Assembly: GCA_937988885.1 (NCBI GenBank)
Contig: CALKHR010000008.1
Coordinates: 1-64,000 of the forward strand
Direction of reading: 5' to 3'
DNA: 64,000 nucleotides
Source: an uncultured Roseiflexaceae bacterium
Lineage (GTDB): Bacteria > Chloroflexota > Chloroflexia > Chloroflexales > Roseiflexaceae
Shown here: positions 7,668-17,375 of the stretch, one piece after another
Layout of the letters: each line of letters begins with the position of its first letter
Position numbering within the stretch: the stretch's first letter is position 1
Notes under the pieces: model-generated
The model's input: only the letters and a program-made list of their open reading frames with translations
Told to the model about the DNA's origin: nothing
Database searches by the model: none
Translations under genes and position numbers: made by a program

Positions 7668-10600
7668 TCACGGCGCATCCGCAGGTGCGCCCTCGCCTGG
7701 CGGGAACATTGGGCAGGTGCGCTCGTACGGTCGCTCCGAACCGATAAATCGCTCCCATTCATCCTGGCTGAGGTTGCGCCCGGCGATATCGCAGGCACGC
7801 TCGATCCAGGACTGGAAATTCACATCCCACAATTGGATGTTGCCGTTGTAACCAGCGGAGGCGAGGGTCTTACCATCCGGGCTGAATGCGATGTTACCAG
7901 TAAAGAATGTATAACCTTGTAGTGATTCACCAATTGGCTGCTGATCTTCCACTTCCCACAGTCGGATGGTACCATCATAACTGGCGGAGGCTAAAATCTG
8001 ACCATCTGGGCTAAATGCTACAATGTTAACTGTGTTCGTATGGCCTTGCAGCATTTCGCCAAATGGCTGTCCAGTGGCGACATTCCAGAGCCGAATGGTT
8101 TTGTCCCCACTGGCGGAAGCCAGGAGCGTGCCATCTGGGCTGAACGCAACACTAGAGACATAGTCCGAATGACCTTGCAGCGCTTCACCAAGCGGCTGTC
8201 CACTGGCCACCTCCCACAATCGAATTGTCATATCGTGACTAGCGGAGGCTAAAATCTTACCATCTGGGCTGAAGGCCACTCTATTGATTGCGCCGCTATG
8301 ACCTTGGAGCGCTTCACCAATCGGCTGTCCACTGGCCACATTCCACAATCGAATAGTCATATCGTTACTAGCAGAGGCCAGAATCTTACCATCTGGGCTG
8401 AAGGCCACGCTATTGATAACGCCGCTATGGCCTTGCATCCCTTCGCCACGTGGCTGTTGACGTTCAACATCCCATAGACGGATAGTGCCATCCCAATCGG
8501 CAGAAGCGAGGATCTTCGCATCTGGGCTGAATGCCATACTATTGACAAATGTTGTATGACCTCGCATCCCGTCACCTATCAACTGACCGCTGGACACATT
8601 CCATAATTGGATGATGTTATCATTGGCGATAGCGAGCATCCTCGCATCTGAGCTAAATGTCACGCTCCTAGTAGTAGAATCGCTATTGTCTTGAAACTGT
8701 TGACGGAGTGGCTGACGACGAACCATATCCCATAGTCGTATGCTCTGATCGTTACCAGAGGAGGCCAACACCGTGCCATCCAGACTAAATGCGATGCTAG
8801 TGATAGAACCCGTATGGCCGCGAAGCGGTTCACCGAGCGACTTTCGAGTGACGACATCCCATAGACGGATGGTGGCGTCGCTACTGGCAGAGGCTAGGAC
8901 TTTGCCATCGGAACTGAAGGCTACATGATTGATAGTATCAGTATGACCATAAAGCGTACCTGTGAGTTGTCGATCAGTCACATTCCACAGCAGAATGATA
9001 GCGTCATCACCAGCGGAAGCCAGTAGTTGACCATCTGGACTAAATGCCACAGTCGTCACCGGCTCCTTATGGCCTCGTAGCCTTTCACCAAGCGGTTGCC
9101 TGTTGGCCACATCCCACAATCGAACAGTTTTATCCCAACTGGCCGAAGCTAAGGTCTTGCCATCCGGGCTAAAGGCCAGATCCCTAATCAGTCCAGTATG
9201 ACCCTGAAGTGGTTCACCAAGCGGCTGCCCACTTACCGCATTCCACAATCGAATGGTGAAATCCCCACCAGCAGATGCCAACATTGCGCCATCTGGGCTA
9301 AACCGCATACTTGTAATAGAGTTCACATGGCCACGGAGCGGTTCACCGAGTGGCTTTTGGCTGACGACATCCCACAATTGGATGGAGTGGTCCTGAGAGG
9401 CGAAGGCTAAGATCGTGCCATTCGGACTAAACATCATCAAATCGATGAATGTGGAATCGCCTTGAATCCCTTGACCAAGTGGCTGCCCATTCGTCATATC
9501 CCACAATTGGATGGTGTTGTCGCTCAGTAAGGCAAGGATCCGAGCATCTGGGCTGAATGCAACACTCCTGACAGCGCTTCCCTGACCTTGTAACGGTTCA
9601 CCGAGCGATTGCCTACTGGTCGTATCCCATAAACGGACAGAGGCGTCTTTACCAGTGGAGACGAGGGTCTTGCTATCTGGGCTGAAGGCCACACTATTAA
9701 TAGAAGAGGTGTGACCTTTTATAAAACCGAGCAGGCGCTCATTTGCCCTAAGAACTTTGAGTAGTGCACCGCGAGTTTGGAGATCATCGAACAATCGATA
9801 GGCTTGAACGCTCAAGAGCAGTGCACGATCCTGTTGGACGGCTGCATCGCGTTCCGCCTGAGCAGCGAGTTGTAGGGCAAGTGAGTTTTTTGCTTCTTGT
9901 TCAGCTCGTTCGCTGGCGGCCACCGCTGTCGCTCGCTGTATCTGCTCGGCCACAGCGCTCTGCTGTGCTCTCACTCCAAACACCACAGCGCTAAAAGCGG
10001 CGATGAGTGCTACCACAAATGCAGCAGCCAGATAGATCGCTTGCTGGCGTAGCTGCCGACTTACAGCCGCCTCCTTCTCAGCGCGCAGGCGTTGCTCCTC
10101 GGCCAATGCCTGTGCTTGCTCCAACTCGCGTTGGCGAGCCGCCTCCTCCGCCTCAATGCGCGCCTGTTCCGCCATACGGCTCGCGTCGATGAAGGATTGG
10201 TCGCGCGCATTTAAGCGAGGCTGTGCTCGCTCCAGCCATTCCTTCGCCTGCGAGAGACGCAGCCCACTCCACAGCAACTCCGTATTTCGAGCGTTCGCCT
10301 CCCACTCGTGCGAGGCCTCCTCCAAACGGCGTTGGATACGCAGATCATTACGTGCCTCGTTGATCCAACGCTTGAATGTCGGCCAAGCATTAATCAACTG
10401 TTCATGGGATATCTCGACTGTTTCTTCATTATTCGTAATATCGCGGCCAGTTGTGAGTAAGCGCTCATCGATCAACGGCTTCAAGAGCAAATCAAGCTCT
10501 TCGGGAGACCGATTAACCGGCACCAACTGTTCGAGAGGCATACGACGGCGCGTATCGGCTGCACCCTCGCCGGGCTGCACCAACCGCAACAACACCTGAC

Positions 10601-11726
10601 GCAGTTCGTTCTGCTGTTCAGGGGTATAGTGCTCTTGCAAGATAGCATCGGCGCGGGCAGCCAACGCACCCTCCACACCCCCAAGCTCTCGATACGCCTC
10701 CCAGGTCATCACGCCATCTGGCCGTCGTTTCTCCCACAGTTCAGCCAGGGTATACTCCAATAACGGCAGCGGTCCTTGTTCACCTTGTTTGACCAGTTCA
10801 TCGACTAGGCCCGCCTCGAAGCTACCTCCAACCTTTTGCAACGGACGTACGATGATCTCGCGCACATCGGCGGACGACATCGGGCTGACGATCACATTGT
10901 GTGCGCTAATTGCTTGGGCGAGTTCGGGGTAGGTTGCGGCTTGGTCCAGGAAATCAAGCCGCATCGTCAGCACAACGATCAGCGATTTATCTTGTGAGGT
11001 AAGAGAGGTCAGTAAACGCTGAATAAACGGGCGTTGTTGTTGTTCTTTGAAAAGGGCACAAGCCTCCTCTTCCTGCGGTGCCGAGGTCCATAATTCTTCG
11101 AATTGATCGACCACCAACACAAGGCGCTGGTCTGCGGTCCGTTCGAGCAGGATATCGAGAGCTAACTGAAACGCACGATCGCTGTTGGCGAGCTGTTGGC
11201 TGAAGATTAATGATTGGCTCAGATCTCCCTGTTGGAGCTTGACCATCTCAACAGCCAACGTATCGAGTGGTTGTGCGCCGGGTTTCAGGGTGATATAGCA
11301 CCAGGTCTCGCTACCGGGCAGCACACCACCCTTGAGCTGTGGGATCAGGCCCGCTCGCACCACCGATGACTTACCGCTTCCCGATGCGCCCAACACTGCC
11401 AAGAATGGCGCACGATGCACATGCTCCACGAGATCGGCAATCAACGCATCTCGTCCAAAAAACAGATCAGCATTCGATTCTTGGAAGGTGAGTAAGCCGA
11501 GATAGGGAGAGTGTTCGAGCAGCGGTGCAGGTCGCAAACGTTGCAGTTCCGCCAATGCCGACTTTAGTTGTCGTTCAACCTCTTCACGCTCAAACGTGAC
11601 TTGCGCAATCGCAGTGGGATTACCAGCGATTTTGGCTAACTGGATGTCGAGCAGGCGCAAACGCCGCCGCCAGACATCGATCAACTCTTCCAAGTGCGCG
11701 ATTTCTTCGGCTGATGTGTCTGCCAT
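7668..11726 (-). CDS. nSTAND ATPase-WD40 membrane protein, paralogue 2
   Basis: This 1352-residue paralogue has the same order of parts as the first: helical hairpin (residues 5-65), nSTAND ATPase with GASGSGKSS, coiled coil, one transmembrane helix near 562-585, a longer Ala/Glu-rich helical linker, WD40 repeats, and the two-Cys tail ending in FPPGEG. I count 15 WD40-like units instead of 14. Several are degenerate (units 2, 3 and 9 lack the GH dipeptide). A 366-bp block in the ATPase C-terminal part is identical to the third paralogue, and an 83-bp block matches the first. It is 95 bp downstream of paralogue 3 on the same strand, so they may be co-transcribed. Confidence 0.85.
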   Translation of the reverse strand: MADTSAEEIAHLEELIDVWRRRLRLLDIQLAKIAGNPTAIAQVTFEREEVERQLKSALAELQRLRPAPLLEHSPYLGLLTFQESNADLFFGRDALIADLVEHVHRAPFLAVLGASGSGKSSVVRAGLIPQLKGGVLPGSETWCYITLKPGAQPLDTLAVEMVKLQQGDLSQSLIFSQQLANSDRAFQLALDILLERTADQRLVLVVDQFEELWTSAPQEEEACALFKEQQQRPFIQRLLTSLTSQDKSLIVVLTMRLDFLDQAATYPELAQAISAHNVIVSPMSSADVREIIVRPLQKVGGSFEAGLVDELVKQGEQGPLPLLEYTLAELWEKRRPDGVMTWEAYRELGGVEGALAARADAILQEHYTPEQQNELRQVLLRLVQPGEGAADTRRRMPLEQLVPVNRSPEELDLLLKPLIDERLLTTGRDITNNEETVEISHEQLINAWPTFKRWINEARNDLRIQRRLEEASHEWEANARNTELLWSGLRLSQAKEWLERAQPRLNARDQSFIDASRMAEQARIEAEEAARQRELEQAQALAEEQRLRAEKEAAVSRQLRQQAIYLAAAFVVALIAAFSAVVFGVRAQQSAVAEQIQRATAVAASERAEQEAKNSLALQLAAQAERDAAVQQDRALLLSVQAYRLFDDLQTRGALLKVLRANERLLGFIKGHTSSINSVAFSPDSKTLVSTGKDASVRLWDTTSRQSLGEPLQGQGSAVRSVAFSPDARILALLSDNTIQLWDMTNGQPLGQGIQGDSTFIDLMMFSPNGTILAFASQDHSIQLWDVVSQKPLGEPLRGHVNSITSMRFSPDGAMLASAGGDFTIRLWNAVSGQPLGEPLQGHTGLIRDLAFSPDGKTLASASWDKTVRLWDVANRQPLGERLRGHKEPVTTVAFSPDGQLLASAGDDAIILLWNVTDRQLTGTLYGHTDTINHVAFSSDGKVLASASSDATIRLWDVVTRKSLGEPLRGHTGSITSIAFSLDGTVLASSGNDQSIRLWDMVRRQPLRQQFQDNSDSTTRSVTFSSDARMLAIANDNIIQLWNVSSGQLIGDGMRGHTTFVNSMAFSPDAKILASADWDGTIRLWDVERQQPRGEGMQGHSGVINSVAFSPDGKILASASNDMTIRLWNVASGQPIGEALQGHSGAINRVAFSPDGKILASASHDMTIRLWEVASGQPLGEALQGHSDYVSSVAFSPDGTLLASASGDKTIRLWNVATGQPFGEMLQGHTNTVNIVAFSPDGQILASASYDGTIRLWEVEDQQPIGESLQGYTFFTGNIAFSPDGKTLASAGYNGNIQLWDVNFQSWIERACDIAGRNLSQDEWERFIGSERPYERTCPMFPPGEGAPADAP
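10219..10584 (-). repeat. Block identical to 14232-14597 (gene conversion)
   Basis: Compared by eye, this 366-bp stretch of paralogue 2 is identical to the matching stretch of paralogue 3, while the flanks on both sides differ. It encodes the end of the ATPase region from LVQPGEG onward. Confidence 0.7.
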
Positions 11727-11821
11727 ACCAAAACTCCGTAAAGGACGGTGCCTCGTTTCACTAGCGCGGCAGGGCTTTTACTGAGAAAATTGAAAGATAT
11801 TCGCTACCGAAGCCAATCCCA

Positions 11822-14800
11822 TCACGATGCATCCTCGGGTGCGCCCTCGCCTGGCGGGAACATTGAGCAGGTGCGCTCGTACGGGCGCTCCGAACCGATA
11901 AATCGCTGCCATTCCTCTTGGCTAAGGTTGCGCCCGGCGATACGGCAGGAACGCTCGATCCAGGATTGGAAATTCACATCCCACAACAGGATGCTCGCAT
12001 CGTCACCACCGGAAGCTAGGGTCATACCATCTGGGCTAAAAGCAAAGCTCGAGATAAAACCCGCATGACCTATCAGCCCTTCACCAATTGGTTGTTGACT
12101 GGCCACTTCCCATAGACGGATGATGCCATCCCAACCAATAGAGGCTAGCGTAGCACCATCGGGGCTAAACGCCACAGCCCAAACAAAATCGGTATGACCT
12201 CGCAACGACTCACCAATTGGTTGCCTAGTGGCGACATCCCATAGCCGAATAGTCCGGTCATGACTGGCGGAGGCCAGAATTTTGCCATCCGGGCTGAACG
12301 CCACACTATTAACCCAAGAAGTATGGGCTTGCAGTGGTTCGCCAAGGGGTTGCTGAGTACCCACATCCCACAGCCGAATTGTTGTGTCATCGCTGGCGGA
12401 GGCCAGAATCGTGCCATCCGGACTGAACGCCACACTACCAACAATGTCGGTATGGCCACGTAGCGGCTCACCAATCGGTTGCCGAGTAGCCACATCCCAT
12501 AGCCGAATAGTGGTATCACCACTCGCGGAGGCTAGGGTCGTACCATCTGGGCTGAACGCTAAATTCCAGACAAACTTCTCATGACCCTGTAATGGTTCAC
12601 CAAGCGGCTGCCGAGTGGCGACATCCCACAACTGAATGGTCGTATCACTACTACCGGAAGCCAGGATCTTGCCATTCGGGCTGAACACAACACTATTAAC
12701 AAAACCAGTATGGCCCTGCAGCGGTTCGCCAAGTGGCTGCCCACTGGTCACGTCCCATAACCGAACAGTCTTATCTTCACTAGCAGAGGCCAGGATTGTA
12801 CCATCCGGGCTGAACGCCACACTACGAATCGTATTAGTATGGCCACGCAATAGTTGCCCACTGGCCATATCCCACAACCCAATAAGTGTATCACTGTTAC
12901 CAGAGGCCAACGTTCTACCATCTGGACTAAACGCTATACTCCAGGAAATATCATTATTGAGCAGTTCGACAACAGGTTTTCTTGTAGCCACGTCCCATAG
13001 CACAATAGTGATGTTGTTGTTGGAGGATGCGAGAAGCTTGCCATCTGGGCTAAAGGCCACACTCAAGACAGCGCCAAAATTGTTTTGCAGAGGTTCACCG
13101 AGTGGCTGTCCACTGGCTACATCCCATAACCGAATAGTCTCATCTTCACTAGCAGAGGCCAGGATTGTACCATCTGGACTAAAGGCCACGCTCCAAACAC
13201 GGTCGGTATGATCCTGAAGAGGTTTACCAAGCAGTTGCCGAGTAGCGACATCCCAGAGTCGAATGGTTGTGTCCTCACTGGCAGAGGCCAGTATCTTACC
13301 ATCCGGGCTGAATGCCACACTCCAAATAGAGGCGGTATGGCCATACAGCGGTTCGCCGAGTGGCTGCCTACTGGCCACATTCCACAGCCGAATAGTTTGG
13401 TCGCTGCTAGCGGAGGCCAGGATTGTACCATCCGGGCTGAATGCCACACTCCCAATAAAGTCGGTATGACCATACAGCGGTTCACCGAGTGGCAGGCCAC
13501 TGGCCACATCCCACAACCGAATAGTTTTGTCACCACTAGCGGAGGCGAGAATGGTGCCATCCGGGCTAAACGCCACACTATTAACAATGGCAGTATGGCC
13601 ACGTAGCGGCTCACCAAGCGGTTGCTGAGTGGCGACATCCCAGAGTCGAATGGTTGTGTCCTCACTAGCGGAGGCCAGGATCTTACCATCCGGACTGAAT
13701 GCCACACTCTCTACGGACCCCGTGTGACCATTCATAAAGCCGATCAATTGCTTATTTACTGTAAAATTATTAAGCAATGCACCGCGTGTCTGTATGTCAT
13801 CGGAAAACTTATTAGCTTGGACACGCAGAAGCAACCCTTGATCTGTTCGGATTGCCGTTTTTCGCACTGCCTGAGCAGCGAGTTGTCGGGCGAGCGAAAT
13901 GGTTGCCTCACGCTCAGCTCGTTGGCTAGCCTCTACCGCTGTCGCTCGCTGTATTTGCTCAGCCGTGGCGCTCTGCCGTGCTCTTCCTCCAAACACTACA
14001 GCACTCAAAGCGGCAATCAGTGCTACCACCAATGCCGCTGCTAGGTAAATCGCTTGCTGCCGTAGCTGCTGACTCGTTGCAGCTTCTTTCTCTGCGCGCA
14101 GGCGTTGCTCCTCGGCCAGGGCCTGTGCTTGCTCCAACTCGCGCTGGCGAGCCGCTTCCTCAGCCTCGATGCGCGCCTGTTCTGCCATACAGCTAGCGTC
14201 GATAAATGCCTGATCTCGGGCATTTAAGCGCGGCTGTGCTCGCTCCAGCCATTCCTTCGCCTGCGAGAGACGCAGCCCACTCCACAGCAACTCCGTATTT
14301 CGAGCGTTCGCCTCCCACTCGTGCGAGGCCTCCTCCAAACGGCGTTGGATACGCAGATCATTACGTGCCTCGTTGATCCAACGCTTGAATGTCGGCCAAG
14401 CATTAATCAACTGTTCATGGGATATCTCGACTGTTTCTTCATTATTCGTAATATCGCGGCCAGTTGTGAGTAAGCGCTCATCGATCAACGGCTTCAAGAG
14501 CAAATCAAGCTCTTCGGGAGACCGATTAACCGGCACCAACTGTTCGAGAGGCATACGACGGCGCGTATCGGCTGCACCCTCGCCGGGCTGCACCAACTGC
14601 AACAACACCTGACGCAGTTCGTTCTGCTGTTCGGGTGTGTAGTGATCTTGCAAGATAGCATCGGCGCGGGCAGTCAACGCACCCTCCACACCTCCAAGCT
14701 CCCGATACGCATCCCAAGTCATGAGCCCATCCGGCTGGCGTTTCTCCCACAGTTCAGCCAGGGTGTACTCCAATAATGGCAACGGTCCTTGTTCACCTTG

Positions 14801-15748
14801 TTTGACAAGTTCATCGACCAGACCCGCCTCGAAGCTACCCCCAACCTCTTTCAGCGGACGTACAATCACCTCGCGCAACTCGACGGACGACATCGGGCTG
14901 ACGATCACATTATGTGCACTAATTGCTTGGCCGAGTTCGGGGTAGGTAGCAGCTTGATCCAGAAAATCAAGCCGCATCGTCAGCACAACGATGAGCGACT
15001 TGTTCTGCGCCGTAAGAGAGGTGAGTAAACGCTGAATAAATGGGCGTTGTTGTTGTTCTTTGAAAAGAGTTCGTTCCTCGTTTTCCTGCGGTGCCGATGT
15101 CCATAATTCTTCGAATTGATCGATCACCAGCACCAGGCGCTGGCCAGCGGCTCGATCGATCAATATATCGAGAGCTAACTGAAACGCTCGATCGCTATCG
15201 GCGAGCTGTTGGCTGAAAATTAATAATTGGCTCAAATCTCCCTGTTGGAGCTTGACCATCTCAGCAGCCAACATATCAAGTGGCCGCTCGCCGGGTGTAA
15301 GCGTGATATAGCTCCAGGTCTCGCTACCGGGCAGCACACCACCCTTGAGTTGTGGGATTAAGCCCGCTCGCACCACCGATGACTTGCCGCTTCCCGATGG
15401 GCCCATCACTGCCAGAAATGGCGCACGATGCACATGGTCGATTAGATCGTTGACCAGCGCATCGCGTCCAAAAAAGAGATCTTTGTTCGTTTCTTGAAAG
15501 GTGAGTAAGCCTAAGTAGGGGGAAGCATCAACAAGAGGCCCAGGACGTAAGCGCCGCAGTTCTGCCAGTGCCGAGTTGAGCTCTCGCTCAATCTCCTCTT
15601 GCTCGAAGGTGATTTGAACGGTAGCACTAGGATTACCCATCACCTTCGCTAACTGGACGTTGTACGTATTTAGACGCCGCTGCAAAACATCGATTTTCTC
15701 TTTGAGATACGCGACATCATCAGAAGATTCATCTGATTTATCTGTCAT
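11822..15748 (-). CDS. nSTAND ATPase-WD40 membrane protein, paralogue 3
   Basis: This 1308-residue paralogue has an N-terminal helical hairpin, an nSTAND ATPase with a variant Walker A (GPSGSGKSS) and IDQFEELW, and a single membrane helix near residue 565. It carries 14 WD40 repeats, with repeats 6 and 7 degenerate, and a Cys-containing tail (SCRI and TCSMFPPGEG). The basic residues before the helix suggest the ATPase is inside and the propellers outside the membrane. The sequence right after the stop (AGCCAATCCCATCAC read on the plus strand) is shared with paralogue 2, consistent with tandem duplication. The ligand and the output are unknown. Confidence 0.85.
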   Translation of the reverse strand: MTDKSDESSDDVAYLKEKIDVLQRRLNTYNVQLAKVMGNPSATVQITFEQEEIERELNSALAELRRLRPGPLVDASPYLGLLTFQETNKDLFFGRDALVNDLIDHVHRAPFLAVMGPSGSGKSSVVRAGLIPQLKGGVLPGSETWSYITLTPGERPLDMLAAEMVKLQQGDLSQLLIFSQQLADSDRAFQLALDILIDRAAGQRLVLVIDQFEELWTSAPQENEERTLFKEQQQRPFIQRLLTSLTAQNKSLIVVLTMRLDFLDQAATYPELGQAISAHNVIVSPMSSVELREVIVRPLKEVGGSFEAGLVDELVKQGEQGPLPLLEYTLAELWEKRQPDGLMTWDAYRELGGVEGALTARADAILQDHYTPEQQNELRQVLLQLVQPGEGAADTRRRMPLEQLVPVNRSPEELDLLLKPLIDERLLTTGRDITNNEETVEISHEQLINAWPTFKRWINEARNDLRIQRRLEEASHEWEANARNTELLWSGLRLSQAKEWLERAQPRLNARDQAFIDASCMAEQARIEAEEAARQRELEQAQALAEEQRLRAEKEAATSQQLRQQAIYLAAALVVALIAALSAVVFGGRARQSATAEQIQRATAVEASQRAEREATISLARQLAAQAVRKTAIRTDQGLLLRVQANKFSDDIQTRGALLNNFTVNKQLIGFMNGHTGSVESVAFSPDGKILASASEDTTIRLWDVATQQPLGEPLRGHTAIVNSVAFSPDGTILASASGDKTIRLWDVASGLPLGEPLYGHTDFIGSVAFSPDGTILASASSDQTIRLWNVASRQPLGEPLYGHTASIWSVAFSPDGKILASASEDTTIRLWDVATRQLLGKPLQDHTDRVWSVAFSPDGTILASASEDETIRLWDVASGQPLGEPLQNNFGAVLSVAFSPDGKLLASSNNNITIVLWDVATRKPVVELLNNDISWSIAFSPDGRTLASGNSDTLIGLWDMASGQLLRGHTNTIRSVAFSPDGTILASASEDKTVRLWDVTSGQPLGEPLQGHTGFVNSVVFSPNGKILASGSSDTTIQLWDVATRQPLGEPLQGHEKFVWNLAFSPDGTTLASASGDTTIRLWDVATRQPIGEPLRGHTDIVGSVAFSPDGTILASASDDTTIRLWDVGTQQPLGEPLQAHTSWVNSVAFSPDGKILASASHDRTIRLWDVATRQPIGESLRGHTDFVWAVAFSPDGATLASIGWDGIIRLWEVASQQPIGEGLIGHAGFISSFAFSPDGMTLASGGDDASILLWDVNFQSWIERSCRIAGRNLSQEEWQRFIGSERPYERTCSMFPPGEGAPEDAS
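14232..14597 (-). repeat. Block identical to 10219-10584 (gene conversion)
   Basis: This is the partner block in paralogue 3. The identity stops at single mismatches at both ends, after which the two genes resume their usual divergence. Confidence 0.7.
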
Positions 15749-16128
15749 AATGCACCCCCCAGACGGTAGATCAGGCCCGCTTATATATAAAGAACGTAAT
15801 CAAGGTTGCATTTTTATTACAAAGCAGGTTTAAATACCGTCATGCACATCTTATCACTTCAAACCACAAACACCAAATTATACCTTTCTTTAGAAAGCAT
15901 AAATCATTATATACGTATATCTATCACACAATAATGAATTACATACCATTATATTATCTACAAAAATATTTAATCTCACTAAATAAAAACTCGCACGATA
16001 TTCTTTATGTCTAGTTTAGTCATATGGTCATCCCATTCGGAAAACACAACAACTTGTCCAAGCCCACATCTGGGTGTATGCTAGCAGGCACGATTGGAGC
16101 CACTACTCATACCCCGAATGGAGACACA
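15749..16128. other. AT-rich divergent spacer with boundary repeat C
   Basis: Between the third WD40 gene (minus) and the PLP enzyme (plus) lie 380 bases, very AT-rich from about 15780 to 16000. It should contain the promoters for both genes and holds repeat C at its right side. I see no gene. Confidence 0.5.
16005..16033 (+). repeat. 29-bp boundary repeat, copy C
   Basis: This copy has the same layout as the others, but the first half-site is TTATGTCT (one change from TTATGACT). AGTCATATGGTCAT is identical to copy A. It lies 96 bases before the start of the PLP enzyme and 257 before the third WD40 gene. Confidence 0.7.
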
Positions 16129-17247
16129 ATGGAGAAGCACCTGCCTGGAGTGAAACTGGAATCGTGGCTTGTCTCAGCGGGCCGCGCAGCGGAGCCCGGC
16201 GCTCCACTGAACGTTCCGTTGGTTCCCGCATCGAACTTTATCTTAGGTAAAGATCGCTCGTATTCGCGCGGTGATGGCACACCCACCTGGGAAGCGCTCG
16301 AAGAAATCGTTGGCGGCTTGGAGGCTGGCAAAGCGTTGGCGTTCTCCTCGGGCATGGCCGCGATCGCTGCAGTGTTCGATCAGCTCGCCGTAGGCTCGGT
16401 AGTAGTGCTCCCCGACGATTGCTACCAAGGCGTTGCTGGGCTAGCCGCAGCGGGCGCGCAGAGACAGCGTTGGTCGGTGCAGCGCATCCCCATGGACGAC
16501 ACCGCTGCTTGGGTGCGCGCGTGCAGCACCGCCGACCTGATCTGGCTGGAATCGCCATCAAATCCGCTGCTCAGCGTCGCCGATTTGGAGGCGATCTGCG
16601 CGGCACCCCGCAAGCCCGGAGCGATTGTCGCGGTCGATAACACATTTGCCACACCCTTGAACCAGCAGCCGTTGGAGTTCGGCGCCACCGCCTCGATCCA
16701 ATCGGCCACCAAGTTCATCGGCGGGCACTCCGACCTGTTGGCGGGCGTGATCACTACGAGGGACGACGAGTTCTGGCACGCGCTCAGAACGTCGCGCGAG
16801 CTGACGGGCGCAACACCCGGCGCGCTCGAAGCCTTCCTAGCGGTGCGCGGCATGCGAACGCTCGCGCTGCGCCTGCAACGGGCCCAGCAGAACGCCATGC
16901 TGCTTGCGGAGCGCCTCGAACAGCACCCGCTTGTCACACGGGTGCGCTACCCGGGGCTGCCCTCACACCCGACACACGCCACAGCCAAACGCGTGCTCAA
17001 GGGCTTCGGTTCGATGATTTCGTTCGATCTCAAGGGAGATGCCGAGTTCGCTGATCGCGTCTGCCAGAACGTTCGACTGATCCGCCACGCCACCAGCCTC
17101 GGCGCGGTGGAATCGACCATGGAGCGACGAGCAGGCATCCCTGGGCAGGAGCACCTGCCCCCGACGCTGCTGCGGCTCAGCGTTGGCATCGAGGATGCCG
17201 ACGACCTCTGGGCCGATCTCGATGCTGCAATCTCCGCTGCGTTGTGA
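16129..17247 (+). CDS. Cys/Met metabolism PLP-dependent enzyme
   Basis: This 372-residue protein belongs to the cystathionine gamma-synthase/gamma-lyase family (fold type I). The PLP-binding lysine is K195 in SATKFIGGHSD. Other family marks are the substrate-side GDGTPTWEALE segment, FSSGMAAI, and VDNTFATP before the lysine. It acts in trans-sulfuration or in the breakdown of sulfur amino acids, but which reaction cannot be fixed from sequence. The start at 16129 has GGAGA seven bases before it; the frame stays open to 16024, but that extension runs into repeat C and looks non-coding. It is monocistronic and faces a convergent hydrolase gene. Confidence 0.8.
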   Translation: MEKHLPGVKLESWLVSAGRAAEPGAPLNVPLVPASNFILGKDRSYSRGDGTPTWEALEEIVGGLEAGKALAFSSGMAAIAAVFDQLAVGSVVVLPDDCYQGVAGLAAAGAQRQRWSVQRIPMDDTAAWVRACSTADLIWLESPSNPLLSVADLEAICAAPRKPGAIVAVDNTFATPLNQQPLEFGATASIQSATKFIGGHSDLLAGVITTRDDEFWHALRTSRELTGATPGALEAFLAVRGMRTLALRLQRAQQNAMLLAERLEQHPLVTRVRYPGLPSHPTHATAKRVLKGFGSMISFDLKGDAEFADRVCQNVRLIRHATSLGAVESTMERRAGIPGQEHLPPTLLRLSVGIEDADDLWADLDAAISAAL

Positions 17248-17252
17248 TAGCG

Positions 17253-17287
17253 CTACGCCCCTAGTATCTGAGATGCTAGGGGCGTAG
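17253..17287. terminator. Long hairpin between convergent genes
   Basis: Arms of 17 bases (5' CTACGCCCCTAGTATCT, 3' AGATGCTAGGGGCGTAG) pair with a single G-T wobble around a one-base centre. It lies six bases after the PLP enzyme stop and faces the convergent hydrolase, so it is a likely bidirectional terminator even without a T-run. Confidence 0.6.
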
Positions 17288-17375
17288 TATGCCTTAGGAG
17301 CTTGTATGCAGAACACAGCCTGGTATATCCGAACGCTCTGCTTGGCAGCGATTCCAAGCGATGGGTAGGTTTCGC

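Noticed and set aside
16024..16128. N-terminal extension of the PLP enzyme
   Set aside because: It begins inside repeat C and family alignment starts near the ATG at 16129.
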